Positions 17,225 to 25,981 of a DNA stretch of 33,507 nt are shown in pieces. Both the position numbers and the translations under genes were made by a program. Under the pieces are notes generated by a model. The model saw only the letters and a list, made by a program, of their open reading frames with translations, made no database searches and had not been told where the DNA came from. The number at the start of each line of letters is the position of its first letter. Within the stretch, counting starts at the first letter, position 1. This DNA is from Chitinophagaceae bacterium (GTDB taxonomy: Bacteria > Bacteroidota > Bacteroidia > Chitinophagales > Chitinophagaceae): positions 1-33,507 of the forward strand of contig JAEUVR010000421.1 in the NCBI GenBank assembly GCA_016786785.1. Reading direction: 5' to 3'.

Positions 17225-18463
17225 TTAAAATGGCAATACCGTTAATTTTCTTTCTTCCAGTTTAAAATGCACTTCGGCTTTTTCTAAAATCTCTAATACA
17301 TCCTCCAACGACAGATTACGCTGAATCTCGCCGCCAAACTTCAGCTTCGGAATACTGCCGGAATAAACCACTTCTACATCATACCATCGCTCCAACTGTC
17401 GCATCAGAGAGGGCAGGGTTGTTCTATTAAAATAAAAGCTCCCGTTTTTCCAGGCCATGACCTCATCTCCATTCGCCTCGTTAACTGATAAGCTGCCTGA
17501 AGGCGTTAACGTCGCTTGTTTACCTGGACTTATTACAGCCTTTTCCTTACCGTGCGTTACTTTCACTGAACCCTCCAATAAGGTTGTTTTTATGGCTTCC
17601 TCATCCTTATACGCATTTACATTAAAATGAGTTCCCAGCACTTCGATGCTCATGTCGTTCACTTCCACTCTGAATGGTTTACGTGAATTATGGGTTACTT
17701 CAAAATAAACTTCGCCGCTAATCGACACCTTTCTTTCATCTTCGGGAAATGCAGTAGGATAAGTAATAGAGGAAGCCGCATTTAACCATACCCCGGTGCC
17801 ATCGGGCAAAGCTATTTTATACTGGCTGCCGCGGGGAGTGCTCATAGTATTGTATAATACAGTTGCATTTTCCTCTTTTCCTGCCGCATAGCTCAATTGT
17901 CCATTGCTCAATTTTGTGATAGTAGTGTTCCCTTGCAGGGCAAGAAGCCCTTCCGACGCGCTGTCTAACAAGATCGTTGAACCGTCTGCTAATGTCAATA
18001 GGGCCTTATTGCCGCCGGCGATAATAGGTTCGGGTATTGAAGCAACCGGCGTAGAAGCTTTCTCCTTATATCCTTTTTCCCGATTGAAGTAAATAAACAT
18101 TACAGCCGCAGAAAGAATGACCAATACTGCCGCTGCATAACGAAGCCAGCGGTTTCTTTCAAAAGACAATCCGGGTCTTTCCTCCGCCACATCATCAATG
18201 GCATACAGTATCTGTTTCAACCGTTGATCCAGCATATCTTTTAACGCTTCGCCGCGTAACCCTTTTTGTTCATGGTTCAGCGCCAGTTGCTTTCGAATCA
18301 TCGCACGGGCGCGAGCCTCTTGCCCGGGGTCTTCCAGCAATCGGAATAACTGATCGAGTTCTCCTTCAGTGCAGGCGTTGTCAAGGTATTTATCAAATAA
18401 AAAAATCAGCTGGTCGTTAGACAAAATGATAATACTTTTTAGTACGACGCTCGGGAAGGCCAT
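17225..18463 (-). CDS. FecR-family anti-sigma factor
   Basis: A 412-residue inner-membrane anti-sigma factor. The cytoplasmic N-terminus (about 1-105) binds the sigma factor. One transmembrane segment lies at about 107-126 (RYAAAVLVILSAAVMFIYF). The periplasmic FecR domain (about 200-290) shows GTGVWLNAASSITYPTAF and FEVTHNSRKPFRVEV, followed by VLGTHFNVNAY. A DUF4974 domain ends the protein (about 340-410). In the cell it relays ligand binding by the SusC STN domain to the sigma factor. It begins 26 bases after the sigma gene and precedes susC, the standard order. The start could lie up to 15 residues later, since residues 1-14 are not family-like. Confidence 0.93.
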   Translation of the reverse strand: MAFPSVVLKSIIILSNDQLIFLFDKYLDNACTEGELDQLFRLLEDPGQEARARAMIRKQLALNHEQKGLRGEALKDMLDQRLKQILYAIDDVAEERPGLSFERNRWLRYAAAVLVILSAAVMFIYFNREKGYKEKASTPVASIPEPIIAGGNKALLTLADGSTILLDSASEGLLALQGNTTITKLSNGQLSYAAGKEENATVLYNTMSTPRGSQYKIALPDGTGVWLNAASSITYPTAFPEDERKVSISGEVYFEVTHNSRKPFRVEVNDMSIEVLGTHFNVNAYKDEEAIKTTLLEGSVKVTHGKEKAVISPGKQATLTPSGSLSVNEANGDEVMAWKNGSFYFNRTTLPSLMRQLERWYDVEVVYSGSIPKLKFGGEIQRNLSLEDVLEILEKAEVHFKLEERKLTVLPF

Positions 18464-18489
18464 TTCATCTGCTCTGAGGCAGAGATTTT

Positions 18490-19098
18490 TTAATCCAGTC
18501 CTACGCCATCCAATATAACGCTCAAAACCAGCAAAGTAGCCATATTGGAGCGGCTCAATAAATAAACCCGTATGGCCTGGGTTCCTTTTACAATATGATC
18601 GTTAATAGTAGAAGTAGATATATTCAGGATCACGCTAGCCTCCTGGTAGCTTTTTCCCTCCAGTTTACAGAGCTCATATACCCGTCGGCGCTGCGGAGGA
18701 AGCGCGACAATGGCCTGTTTCAGCAATTCTTCCTTCTGTCCCTCAAGGGAAAACAGGTCTAAAGAAGCGTACTGGTTGACCGTCAATATTTTAAGGGAAT
18801 GGTACAGCCGTTGGTCTCTGCGCAGTTTACGGAAATAATCATAGGCCTTGTTTTCGCCTATGCGTAAAAGATAGGAGCGAAAGCTGGAATGAATGTCTAT
18901 CGTATTTCTTTTTTCCCAAAGCAATACAAATATTTCCTGAAGGATCTCCTCCGCTTCTTCCTTGCTTTTTACCAGCCTTAAGATATTCAGGTATAACCGT
19001 TCGCTATGTAACTTATAGAGACGCTCAAATGCCTCCTTACTTCCTTCCCTTAACTGCAAGAGCAGGTATTTCTCAATATCGGAACTTTCCGGTTTCAA
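18490..19098 (-). CDS. ECF-type RNA polymerase sigma-70 factor
   Basis: A 202-residue extracytoplasmic-function sigma factor that should direct RNA polymerase to the susC promoter region or the wider locus. Region 2 is at about 20-95 (EAFERLYKLHSERLYLNIL, EEILQEIFVLLWEKRN) and region 4 at about 128-185 (ALPPQRRRVYELCKLEGKSY, then an STSTINDHI recognition helix). After region 4 comes a short hydrophobic tail (MATLLVLSVILDG), an uncommon but known end in Bacteroidota. No ATG is available: the start is the TTG at 19098, since a stop lies ten codons upstream and the first Met inside is near the end. It is the first gene of the sigma-fecR-susC-susD set. Confidence 0.93.
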   Translation of the reverse strand: MKPESSDIEKYLLLQLREGSKEAFERLYKLHSERLYLNILRLVKSKEEAEEILQEIFVLLWEKRNTIDIHSSFRSYLLRIGENKAYDYFRKLRRDQRLYHSLKILTVNQYASLDLFSLEGQKEELLKQAIVALPPQRRRVYELCKLEGKSYQEASVILNISTSTINDHIVKGTQAIRVYLLSRSNMATLLVLSVILDGVGLD

Positions 19099-19120
19099 AC
19101 AGTCAGATGGTTTAACAAAC

Positions 19121-19128
19121 CAAATTTA
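19121..19128 (-). promoter_or_regulatory. Perfect Bacteroidota -7 element before the sigma gene
   Basis: Read on the minus strand, TAAATTTG matches the TAnnTTTG -7 consensus exactly, 23 bases before the TTG start of the sigma gene. No TTTG is found at the expected -33 position, so this is a partial match. It supports the start choice and a housekeeping-type promoter for the operon. Confidence 0.4.
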
Positions 19129-19224
19129 ATCAAAAGCGTGGAAGTAAGCGCCAGGCTCCGAAAATGCTTACAGAGGAAACCCTTCATTGAAGTTGAACAG
19201 TTTTTTCCCGGAAAAACAAGCATT

Positions 19225-21270
19225 TTATTGAAACTGAACCGTTCCTTTCTGACCGGACAACCGGATCATTTTCTGGAATTCAGTTTTGTATTGATTAAGC
19301 TCATTACCGCTAATGGGTCTGCCCGACATGCTTAAAGGATTCACAAAACTGACAGGCTTTCCGCTCAGCGCGGCTGCCAGCGATACGTCGCCCCAGTTCA
19401 GGAAACCCGGAACATGAATGGCCATGGTAAAATGATTGATCGTTTCGCGCTGGTCAAAAAGATAACTCACAGGAGCGTCGCGCACCGTAATACTTTCTAT
19501 GACCGGGGCATTGCCCTGGGCGCCAGTCGTTACGGCTGAGAGAAGTAAAGAAGCTATGCCGGTTTCAGCGTTGCCGTCGAGCCGGATCTTCTGCGCTTTA
19601 TATTCCGAACCCAGGAAGGAGATCACCGAATGGAGCTCTTTTGTCCATTCGCCAAGCGTAGTCTTTCCCAACCATATTTCCGCGCGGGAGATCGTATGGA
19701 AGGAAGCATCCTCATCTTGACGGTCTGCGCGTTTGGATGCGGCTTCCCCGATGCCTGTCAGATCAACCAAAACAATGCCCGAGCCTTTTTGCTGAAGTTC
19801 TTCAATAATGGCCGACGGAGTATTCCGTTTTCCTTTGGGATGGCTGACGATCGTATATCCTGCGGATGGCTTTCCGGGCTTTTGCACTAATACCGGGATC
19901 AGTTTACCGTCTGAAGTTTCAAGCGCCGCCCGGTCCCAGCCATTTTCGGGAGAATAGCGGTATACCTTTTTAATGGAAGGCATGGCGTTCACGCGCAGCG
20001 TCTCCAGCAAAGATTTTCTTTTTTGCGCCGCATTGATAGCTTTTGCATTAAGCATGATCTCCCTTAATTCACGGCCGCGCTGCTTACAATACATCTCTGT
20101 AGTGGCCACTCTCGGGTCCCTTTTGCCTACCGGGAAGATCCTTAACTCTCCTTCATGCAAGATCTCAAAAGGCAATTCTTTCTTGCGCGATCCGTCGCCA
20201 ACGCCTTTGAGGTGAAGATCGAACCAGCCAAGCATCGCTTCGCGATCTTCGGTTAGGTATCCATGTGGAATATCAAATAGTTGGTAATCGATATTTTTTT
20301 CAATTCCCAGCATCTTAAATACGGGAAGCGCATTGTTATAACTGCGCAACATTTCTGAAGGGAAAAATGCAGGCGCCTTATCCTGGGTATGGTTGCATAT
20401 CCGGACGGCGCCGGGCGCCGTCAAAGCCAGCACCCCGGCCTCTTCCGTAAAGGCAAGTCCGTCTACCAGCGTTTCACAGATACAGTTATCCCTCATCACG
20501 TACGACTCAAACGTGCCGACGCTGACCACCGGCAGGGACGCCTTAACGCGGTCGTCTACCGCGGACATCCACATGGTTTGGTTTCCGCCGCCGCTGGCTC
20601 CTGCCGCGCCAATATTTTTGGCGTCGACAAAAGGAAGGGATACCAGCAGATCAACGCCGCGAACATTATCGGTGATCTGCGCGCCCATCAGCGATTCGCC
20701 GATATTCATAAATGAGGCGCCGAGATTACTGCCATGATATTCTTCTTTGCCATGAATGGTTGTGCGCTCGCCTGCGCCCCAGGGATCGATGCTCAGGCAT
20801 ACATAACCGTTAACGGCCAGGCTATGTCCCACGCCCTGGTCGTCGTCGTCGAAGCGCCCCGAATGGGCATGCATGTTGATAACGGCAGGAAAGGGACCCT
20901 TGCCATCGGGTATAAATAAATTAGCGGTGGCATATATGCCGGGACGCGTTTGAAAAATGATGTTTTTGATCGTATAGCCCTTCATCTTCAGCTCTCCCAG
21001 GTAAGTAATGTCCAGAGGCAACTGGTGATTGATCTGCGCGCCGGTTTTTTTAATGATCTCTTTTTTAAGCTTTTCGCGGTAAACCTTCCAATCGTTAACA
21101 TTTGAGGGTAAGCGATGAGAAGCAAATTTTAATTCAGCTTCATACCTGAGCCTACTCGCTACAAGATCCTGGCGTTCGGCGGGCAAAACGCGCGGGATAC
21201 TATCGGTTGCCGCATTTAAGGAGCAGATAAACACAAAGGAAGACAGGAAAAGCAAGCTGAATGATTTCAT
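19225..21270 (-). CDS. Exported two-domain alpha/beta hydrolase (acetylxylan-esterase-like)
   Basis: A 681-residue protein with a signal peptide (cleavage near SLNAA, residue 21). The first domain (about 85-355) is a complete alpha/beta hydrolase: oxyanion region INMHAHSG, nucleophile Ser226 in GASGGG, and His336 in FDIPHGY. Its wording recalls AXE1/CE7- and CE15-type esterases acting on acetyl or glucuronoyl esters of hemicellulose. The second half (about 435-681) looks like another, degenerate hydrolase domain (GYTIVSHPKGK, GSGIVLVDLTGIGEA) in which I see no GxSxG. It sits in the enzyme cluster, 145 bases after the NagA-like gene. The ATG at 21270 opens a normal signal peptide. Esterase action is likely; the bond it cuts is unknown. 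Confidence 0.8.
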   Translation of the reverse strand: MKSFSLLFLSSFVFICSLNAATDSIPRVLPAERQDLVASRLRYEAELKFASHRLPSNVNDWKVYREKLKKEIIKKTGAQINHQLPLDITYLGELKMKGYTIKNIIFQTRPGIYATANLFIPDGKGPFPAVINMHAHSGRFDDDDQGVGHSLAVNGYVCLSIDPWGAGERTTIHGKEEYHGSNLGASFMNIGESLMGAQITDNVRGVDLLVSLPFVDAKNIGAAGASGGGNQTMWMSAVDDRVKASLPVVSVGTFESYVMRDNCICETLVDGLAFTEEAGVLALTAPGAVRICNHTQDKAPAFFPSEMLRSYNNALPVFKMLGIEKNIDYQLFDIPHGYLTEDREAMLGWFDLHLKGVGDGSRKKELPFEILHEGELRIFPVGKRDPRVATTEMYCKQRGRELREIMLNAKAINAAQKRKSLLETLRVNAMPSIKKVYRYSPENGWDRAALETSDGKLIPVLVQKPGKPSAGYTIVSHPKGKRNTPSAIIEELQQKGSGIVLVDLTGIGEAASKRADRQDEDASFHTISRAEIWLGKTTLGEWTKELHSVISFLGSEYKAQKIRLDGNAETGIASLLLSAVTTGAQGNAPVIESITVRDAPVSYLFDQRETINHFTMAIHVPGFLNWGDVSLAAALSGKPVSFVNPLSMSGRPISGNELNQYKTEFQKMIRLSGQKGTVQFQ

Positions 21271-21327
21271 TGTTTGAAAAATTTTGATGGAAAAAGTCTG
21301 AGCGTCATATTACAATGAGCCAATCTC

Positions 21328-21339
21328 AATTTGCAAATT
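21328..21339. promoter_or_regulatory. 12-bp perfect palindrome upstream of the two-domain hydrolase
   Basis: AATTTGCAAATT is a perfect palindrome, flanked by TCTC on the left and, after one extra base, GAGA on the right. It lies 57 bases before the hydrolase start in the 145-base gap to the NagA-like gene. The form is that of an operator for a dimeric regulator, but no regulator is linked to it. Confidence 0.3.
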
Positions 21340-21415
21340 AGAGAGAACCTTTTATAAAAAAGCAGGGCGGTCTGCGAGGCTTTGTTAAAAAAGCGGGAAC
21401 GCTGCCGGAGGTTTA

Positions 21416-22666
21416 TTACTGTTTTTCATAAACCGTCTTGCCTGCAACAATCGTTTTCCGGATCGTCAATCCTTTATCGCCCAGGGTAAACAGGATAATA
21501 TCCGCCCGTTTTCCGGGTTCGAGGCTTCCGCGATCGTTCAGTCCGTATAGTTTAGCGGGGTTGGCGCTGGCCATCTGAATGGCTTGCCCTAACGAACAAC
21601 CGGTTACCTTCATGGCATGCCATACTCCTTTATTAACGGGCGATGCGGAACTATACAGCACTTTCTGCGCCGGGTACCGCACTTCGCCGTCGGGGGTAAG
21701 CTCAATATCCTCGCCGTCGAGGTTTTTATATATTCCCGGCTTCATGCCGGCATATTCGGAAACATCGGAGGTAATAATGGTTCTATCTATTCCTTTCGCT
21801 TTATAAAAAACATTGATCTCTTCGGGCCTCAGGTGAAAGCCATCGCAAATAATGCTGATCATCAGGCGATCGTCCGACAGTTGGGGCCATAGCGGGTTAA
21901 CATGACGATTGATCTCATTCGCAATGCCATTGCCGACATGTGTGCAGGTACGGGCGCCCATGGCTATCGCCTGCCTGATGATATCGGCGGAGGCGTTATG
22001 ATGACCCAATGCTATGGCGATCCCTTTCTCCGTACATTTCTTTATAAAGTCCAGTCCGCCTTCCACTTCCGGAGCCACGGTAACGGTGAGGATGCCATTA
22101 TCTGAAGCCTTATAGAATTCCATAAACTCATCCCAATCCGGAGGCCTTACATAATGCAGGGAATGCGCTCCCCGGTAACCGTCTACCGGAGAAATATAAG
22201 GGCCTTCCAAATGAAAGCCGGGGATAGAGCCCAATGAGGAAGGATCATTTTTGGCTTTTGCCAGAATAGAAAAGTTATTGACTATTTCGCTGCGCGAGTT
22301 AGTGGTAACGGTTGGGAAATAAGTGGTCACCCCATTTTCCCATAGCGCCTGCGTAGCCTTACGCATGCCTTCTTCGGTGAGGGGAATGCCTTCTGATGAA
22401 AAAGAAACGCCGACAAAGCCATTTACCTGGTTGTCTATCAGGCCCGGCGACAGGTAAATATTTTCACTCGCCGGGTCAAGCTTACGGATCTTTTTGACCG
22501 AAATTATTTTGCCATCCTGAATGGTTATGGCAATAGGTTTTTTATCGAGATAAGACAATCCTTTGATCACTTCCTGCGCATTGCCCCGGCCAAACGCGCC
22601 CAACGCAAAAACAATGGTTAAAATAAATCCGGCCGCTTTTTTAATGCTAAATGATTTCTTGTTCAT
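21416..22666 (-). CDS. NagA-like amidohydrolase with a signal peptide
   Basis: A 416-residue homologue of N-acetylglucosamine-6-phosphate deacetylase, an amidohydrolase with a TIM barrel. Metal and substrate positions are present: Gln80/Asn82 in PGLIDNQVNG (as in the E. coli one-metal type), Glu154 in HLEGPYI, His222 in ALGHHNA, His243 in THVGNG, Asp301 in ITSDVSEYAG and the His278 of CDGFHL. Unlike ordinary NagA it opens with a clear signal peptide (KKAAGFILTIVFALGAFG, residues 9-26), and the mature part starts near Gln31. Its usual substrate is phosphorylated and cytoplasmic, so this form more likely acts in the periplasm on an unphosphorylated N-acyl or cyclic compound. It lies 62 bases after the Tat hydrolase gene and is probably co-transcribed with it. 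Confidence 0.83.
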   Translation of the reverse strand: MNKKSFSIKKAAGFILTIVFALGAFGRGNAQEVIKGLSYLDKKPIAITIQDGKIISVKKIRKLDPASENIYLSPGLIDNQVNGFVGVSFSSEGIPLTEEGMRKATQALWENGVTTYFPTVTTNSRSEIVNNFSILAKAKNDPSSLGSIPGFHLEGPYISPVDGYRGAHSLHYVRPPDWDEFMEFYKASDNGILTVTVAPEVEGGLDFIKKCTEKGIAIALGHHNASADIIRQAIAMGARTCTHVGNGIANEINRHVNPLWPQLSDDRLMISIICDGFHLRPEEINVFYKAKGIDRTIITSDVSEYAGMKPGIYKNLDGEDIELTPDGEVRYPAQKVLYSSASPVNKGVWHAMKVTGCSLGQAIQMASANPAKLYGLNDRGSLEPGKRADIILFTLGDKGLTIRKTIVAGKTVYEKQ

Positions 22667-22690
22667 GTATGCGTATTTAATATTCAGGAT

Positions 22691-22709
22691 CGCCGTTGAT
22701 ATAACGGCG
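22691..22709. repeat. Intercistronic hairpin between the Tat hydrolase and NagA-like genes
   Basis: CGCCGTT and AACGGCG flank GATAT: a perfect 7-bp stem. A second inverted repeat, TTAACT-AAC-AGTTAA (22718-22732), overlaps the hydrolase stop codon. Neither is followed by a T run on the minus strand, so they may stabilise or partly terminate the transcript rather than end it. Confidence 0.4.
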
Positions 22710-22728
22710 ACTCTCGGTTAACTAACAG

Positions 22729-24063
22729 TTAAGCGTTCTTCAGCCATTTATCAAACCAGTCAAAAGCTTCTGCCTGCATATTTTGGTCAAACTTATGCAG
22801 TCCGGGATGGAAAGATGCTTTATAACGGTCGGCAGCGCCCGCTTTTGTATATACCTCTTTGAGGATATCATCGGCGCGCTGCATTTCCGAAGGAGTGAAC
22901 AATTGGTCTTCGCTGTTGTTCAATACCAGGGTTGGGAGAGGCGCTCTCAGTCCGATTATTTCCGGGAAATCCAATTCATTGGGCAACAAAGGAACGTAGG
23001 CCATCCAGGTATGAGTAAACGATTTGTACATGATAAAATCCTTCCAGGTAGTCATAAAGCCTACGGGCACGGCGCATTTGATCCTCGGATCAACGCCCGC
23101 GATCATCACCGTGCGCAGTCCGCCGCCAGACAGGCCTCCGCAACCGATCTTATTCGGGTCTACATCCTTACGGGCGCACAATACATCGAGCGCTTTCTGG
23201 TCCTCCGCCAGGAATACCCCGGGCCAGGTAGTTCCGGCGCTGAATAAGGATTTCGCCATGGTCGACGCATGATCGGCGGCCCACTTGTTGTATGCCGCTA
23301 TACTCTTAGGATCTTCCGGCTCATTATCATTTGAGTCCCGGCGTAATCCGTTATCATTTAAACCCTGGCGCAATCTTTCAGGCACATCTTTCAACCATAC
23401 CCGCCGGCTGCCGAAGGCAAAAGCGTCTGGCACCAGCACCACATACCCGCGCTTGGCTACCTGGTTTGCCCAGGCCATTTTTTCATAATAATGGCCATAA
23501 TGGTATTCGAGAAATGGAGGGAGTTCATCGGTAGTGCGGGCAATCTTGCGAGCGCCGAGGTATTTGTTTCCGGCATGGTCATGAAGAGCAAGAATACCCG
23601 GCAGGGGACCGCTGGCATTTGCCGGTTTCAGCACAATCGCCTCCGTTGGTCTCCCGTAAGGGAGTTGCCAGGAGATCTCTTCGATATGAAGACCATCATA
23701 AATATATTGTTTGTGCACCGTAACTTCAGGAATGCCGCCGATATCAGGCATAGCCAACCGTTCTATAAATCGTCGCTTAGCGGCTTTTCTCCAGCTGTCC
23801 ACTTTCTTCCAGCTTTTATTCCTAAAAGATAAGGAAGGGGTTTTATTGGCGATCAGGCTATTCGCCCATTTGCCATACAAGCCGATGATGCTGATGTTAT
23901 CATCATCCGGCATCATATCGCCTAAATGGTTTTCATCAAATCCGTAACCATACTCTTTAGCGGTATGGTCTGCCCCGGCCGCCAGGCCGGGAAATATGCC
24001 GCCCGCAAGACCCAAGCCTGTCAGCCCTGTCAATTTCAGAAAATCTCTTCGTTTATTCTTCAT
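22729..24063 (-). CDS. Tat-exported alpha/beta hydrolase
   Basis: A 444-residue hydrolase. The N-terminus MKNKRRDFLKLTGLTGLGLA is a twin-arginine signal, so the enzyme is folded before export. The triad is visible: Ser312 in GGLSGGG, Asp386 in LNNSEDQLF and His419 or His423 in FHPGLHKFD. The part before it shows ALHDHAGNK (oxyanion loop) and VPDAFAFGSRR. It resembles the dienelactone-hydrolase/acetylxylan-esterase-like proteins common in Bacteroidota glycan loci. It is the second of three alpha/beta hydrolases in this cluster. The 202-base gap to the preceding gene at 24266 holds no clear gene. Substrate unknown; an ester-decorated sugar is a fair guess. Confidence 0.82.
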   Translation of the reverse strand: MKNKRRDFLKLTGLTGLGLAGGIFPGLAAGADHTAKEYGYGFDENHLGDMMPDDDNISIIGLYGKWANSLIANKTPSLSFRNKSWKKVDSWRKAAKRRFIERLAMPDIGGIPEVTVHKQYIYDGLHIEEISWQLPYGRPTEAIVLKPANASGPLPGILALHDHAGNKYLGARKIARTTDELPPFLEYHYGHYYEKMAWANQVAKRGYVVLVPDAFAFGSRRVWLKDVPERLRQGLNDNGLRRDSNDNEPEDPKSIAAYNKWAADHASTMAKSLFSAGTTWPGVFLAEDQKALDVLCARKDVDPNKIGCGGLSGGGLRTVMIAGVDPRIKCAVPVGFMTTWKDFIMYKSFTHTWMAYVPLLPNELDFPEIIGLRAPLPTLVLNNSEDQLFTPSEMQRADDILKEVYTKAGAADRYKASFHPGLHKFDQNMQAEAFDWFDKWLKNA

Positions 24064-24265
24064 AATTATAAATGGTTAATTGAAACGATAATAGGTAATA
24101 CGGCCCTTTGTTTAGCGATTCAATATAGTACAATTCCTTTATTCCCGGCAGGCGCTCCGGCAAAAGACGGCGGCATTCCGGTTCCGGTATACAGACGGCA
24201 AACGATACATAAAACGTTGCGCTCTCAGTTTTTCTATGGCTTCAATATGTATTGCCTTGAGCGTC

Positions 24266-25420
24266 TCATTTGTATTTGAGAAAATACTCAAGGAAGGAAT
24301 AAACATACTCATTAGATTCTTCGTTAGGAGAATGATCAGGCCTGTTTGCCATCGCTACGCGATTTTTATACCCCAGCAAACGATTTACGGCAATAGCATG
24401 GTTAAGCGCAATCCAACGATTGGCAACATCCACAGAACCTCCGGAAACCATAAAGGGGCGCGGCGCCATCAGGGCATGCAGGTCGGTAAGGTCAAATCCT
24501 TTTTCCATCAGCGTTGGATACAGTCCTTTTGCAGGGTTATCGTTGGTGATCAGCCCCCTTGTCCGCCAGGGCTGCGGATGATAGCCCAGGTACCAGGGTT
24601 CCCAGTAATTGGCCATATCGTCTTTATTGTCAAAAACAATTCCAGGGTCGGACCATACCGAGCAGGCAAATTTATCGTACAGGCTTGATGCGAACAGCGC
24701 CCATTTTCCGCCATAGGAATGACCCATAATGCCTATTCTGGAAGAATCCACCTGCGGCTGTAGCGACAGGGCCTCCCAGGCATTTGCCGCCGTATAGGCC
24801 AGCATGGATAGCGGCTCTATGGTAGCGTGTTGAATATCGGGATAATACATCGACCAGGTCTTATCGTTGGTGCCTTTCGTGGTGCCTATCGATAAGGTTA
24901 CGAATCCGCGCTTTGCCAGTTGAGAAGCAAAATCGCGAAACGGTAATTTCCCTTCGCCGATAGCCGTTTCCGGTTCATAGTACACAGTGATCACGGCTGG
25001 TTTTTTCCCTTCCCCGTCAGGAACCAGCAAATATCCTTCAGTGACTTCATCCGGCGTCCACTTAAAGGAGATGCGGTATTGCGTAAAATTCTCCCGGCGC
25101 GTTGAATCCAGTATTTTCAGCGATTGTCCCTTTATGAGCGGGGGCCATTGGCCCATCATGGCATGCCAGGTATCCAGGATCTCTTTTCTTCTTAGCGGCC
25201 AGTCTTTTTTATTCTTTACGGGCCGCCCGTCATAAAACTTAAGCGGCGAAGGATAGGTTCCGTACTGGTCTTTGAATTCGGCAGGAGGCGTAAACAGATG
25301 TTTTATCTTTTTCCAGGTTTCGGCTTTTGATTGCGTAACCTTGTCCGATCCTGCCCTGGAAAAAACAATAGCCCCAGATACTAAGATACCGGCAATAAGC
25401 AAACTAAATAAGCGACGCAT
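24266..25420 (-). CDS. Exported alpha/beta hydrolase (esterase-like)
   Basis: A 384-residue hydrolase with an N-terminal signal peptide (about 1-24, MRRLFSLLIAGILVSGAIVF). The triad reads Ser235 in MGHSYGGKWAL, Asp331 in MVSGGSVDVAN and His363 in RPDHSPNEE. The oxyanion region is VITVYYEPET. The Lys after the nucleophile motif and the phrase ALMAPRPFMVSGG recall CE15-type glucuronoyl esterases and related acetylxylan esterases, but the typical GCSRxGK motif is not present, so the subfamily is open. It is the first gene of the 25.4-19.2 kb enzyme run. It may start from a promoter in the 25421-25981 gap, where I see no clear consensus. Confidence 0.82.
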   Translation of the reverse strand: MRRLFSLLIAGILVSGAIVFSRAGSDKVTQSKAETWKKIKHLFTPPAEFKDQYGTYPSPLKFYDGRPVKNKKDWPLRRKEILDTWHAMMGQWPPLIKGQSLKILDSTRRENFTQYRISFKWTPDEVTEGYLLVPDGEGKKPAVITVYYEPETAIGEGKLPFRDFASQLAKRGFVTLSIGTTKGTNDKTWSMYYPDIQHATIEPLSMLAYTAANAWEALSLQPQVDSSRIGIMGHSYGGKWALFASSLYDKFACSVWSDPGIVFDNKDDMANYWEPWYLGYHPQPWRTRGLITNDNPAKGLYPTLMEKGFDLTDLHALMAPRPFMVSGGSVDVANRWIALNHAIAVNRLLGYKNRVAMANRPDHSPNEESNEYVYSFLEYFLKYK

Positions 25421-25451
25421 AATCCTATTTTTTTGTTCTACATTATTATAT

Positions 25452-25632
25452 TTATCCCGTCAAACGCAGGCTAGCAGGCCATTGGGATCCTGGCTCGTAA
25501 AACTTCTGCATCGCTTCCGCAATTGCTGATTTCAGAAAAGAACGAATGCGAACCCATGTTATGGAAAAAACCGCCGCGACAGTTATCCGTCGCAGGAATA
25601 AAGATAGGAAAGCCCGCGTCATAGTTGCCTGG
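25452..25632 (-). pseudogene. Possible degraded coding remnant, weakly like a FISUMP/DUF1566 domain
   Basis: On the minus strand an open stretch without a start (25632 down to 25474) reads DAGFPIFIPATDNCRGG, then HNMGSHSFFSEISNCGSD, which looks like protein rather than random sequence. The spacing P-A...R-G...N-x-G-S...S is like the end of FISUMP/DUF1566 surface domains, and in another frame the stretch ends ASLRLTG before a stop. No intact gene exists. The family suggestion is tentative, from pattern only. Confidence 0.28.
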
Positions 25633-25635
25633 TTA

Positions 25636-25981
25636 ATTATATAAAATTTATAATTATAGAGGCAAAATCTTAAAATTAGTTTAGATAACGGTATAGATGT
25701 TAAAAAAAAGGAAGCTCTGCTTGTTTCCGCCCGGGATAAGCGTTCTGCTTCTGTTATGTCAGGCAGCGCTTGGCATATCGCAATCATTATGCTGAAAGAT
25801 CCGCTTCTTTTATGTTGGCGGACATCGGCGCTGTTCCTGCTTTAACGTTTTAGGCAGCCCGCGAATAAACACTCAAAATGAACGCCGCTGAATGTTTCGA
25901 AATCTATTTGCCGCTTGTTATGCAAGGAATAGCGGGCGGGAATATATAATTCAATAACTTTCCGTATCAAAATCCGGGTAA
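25636..25981. other. Gene-free stretch before the cysteine hydrolase
   Basis: About 345 bases in which I see no gene, RNA or strong repeat. It is AT-rich near 25640-25710 and more mixed after that. TAACTTTC at 25955-25962 is one base from the TAnnTTTG -7 consensus and lies 20 bases before the ATG at 25982, but no TTTG occurs at the expected -33 site. Confidence 0.4.
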
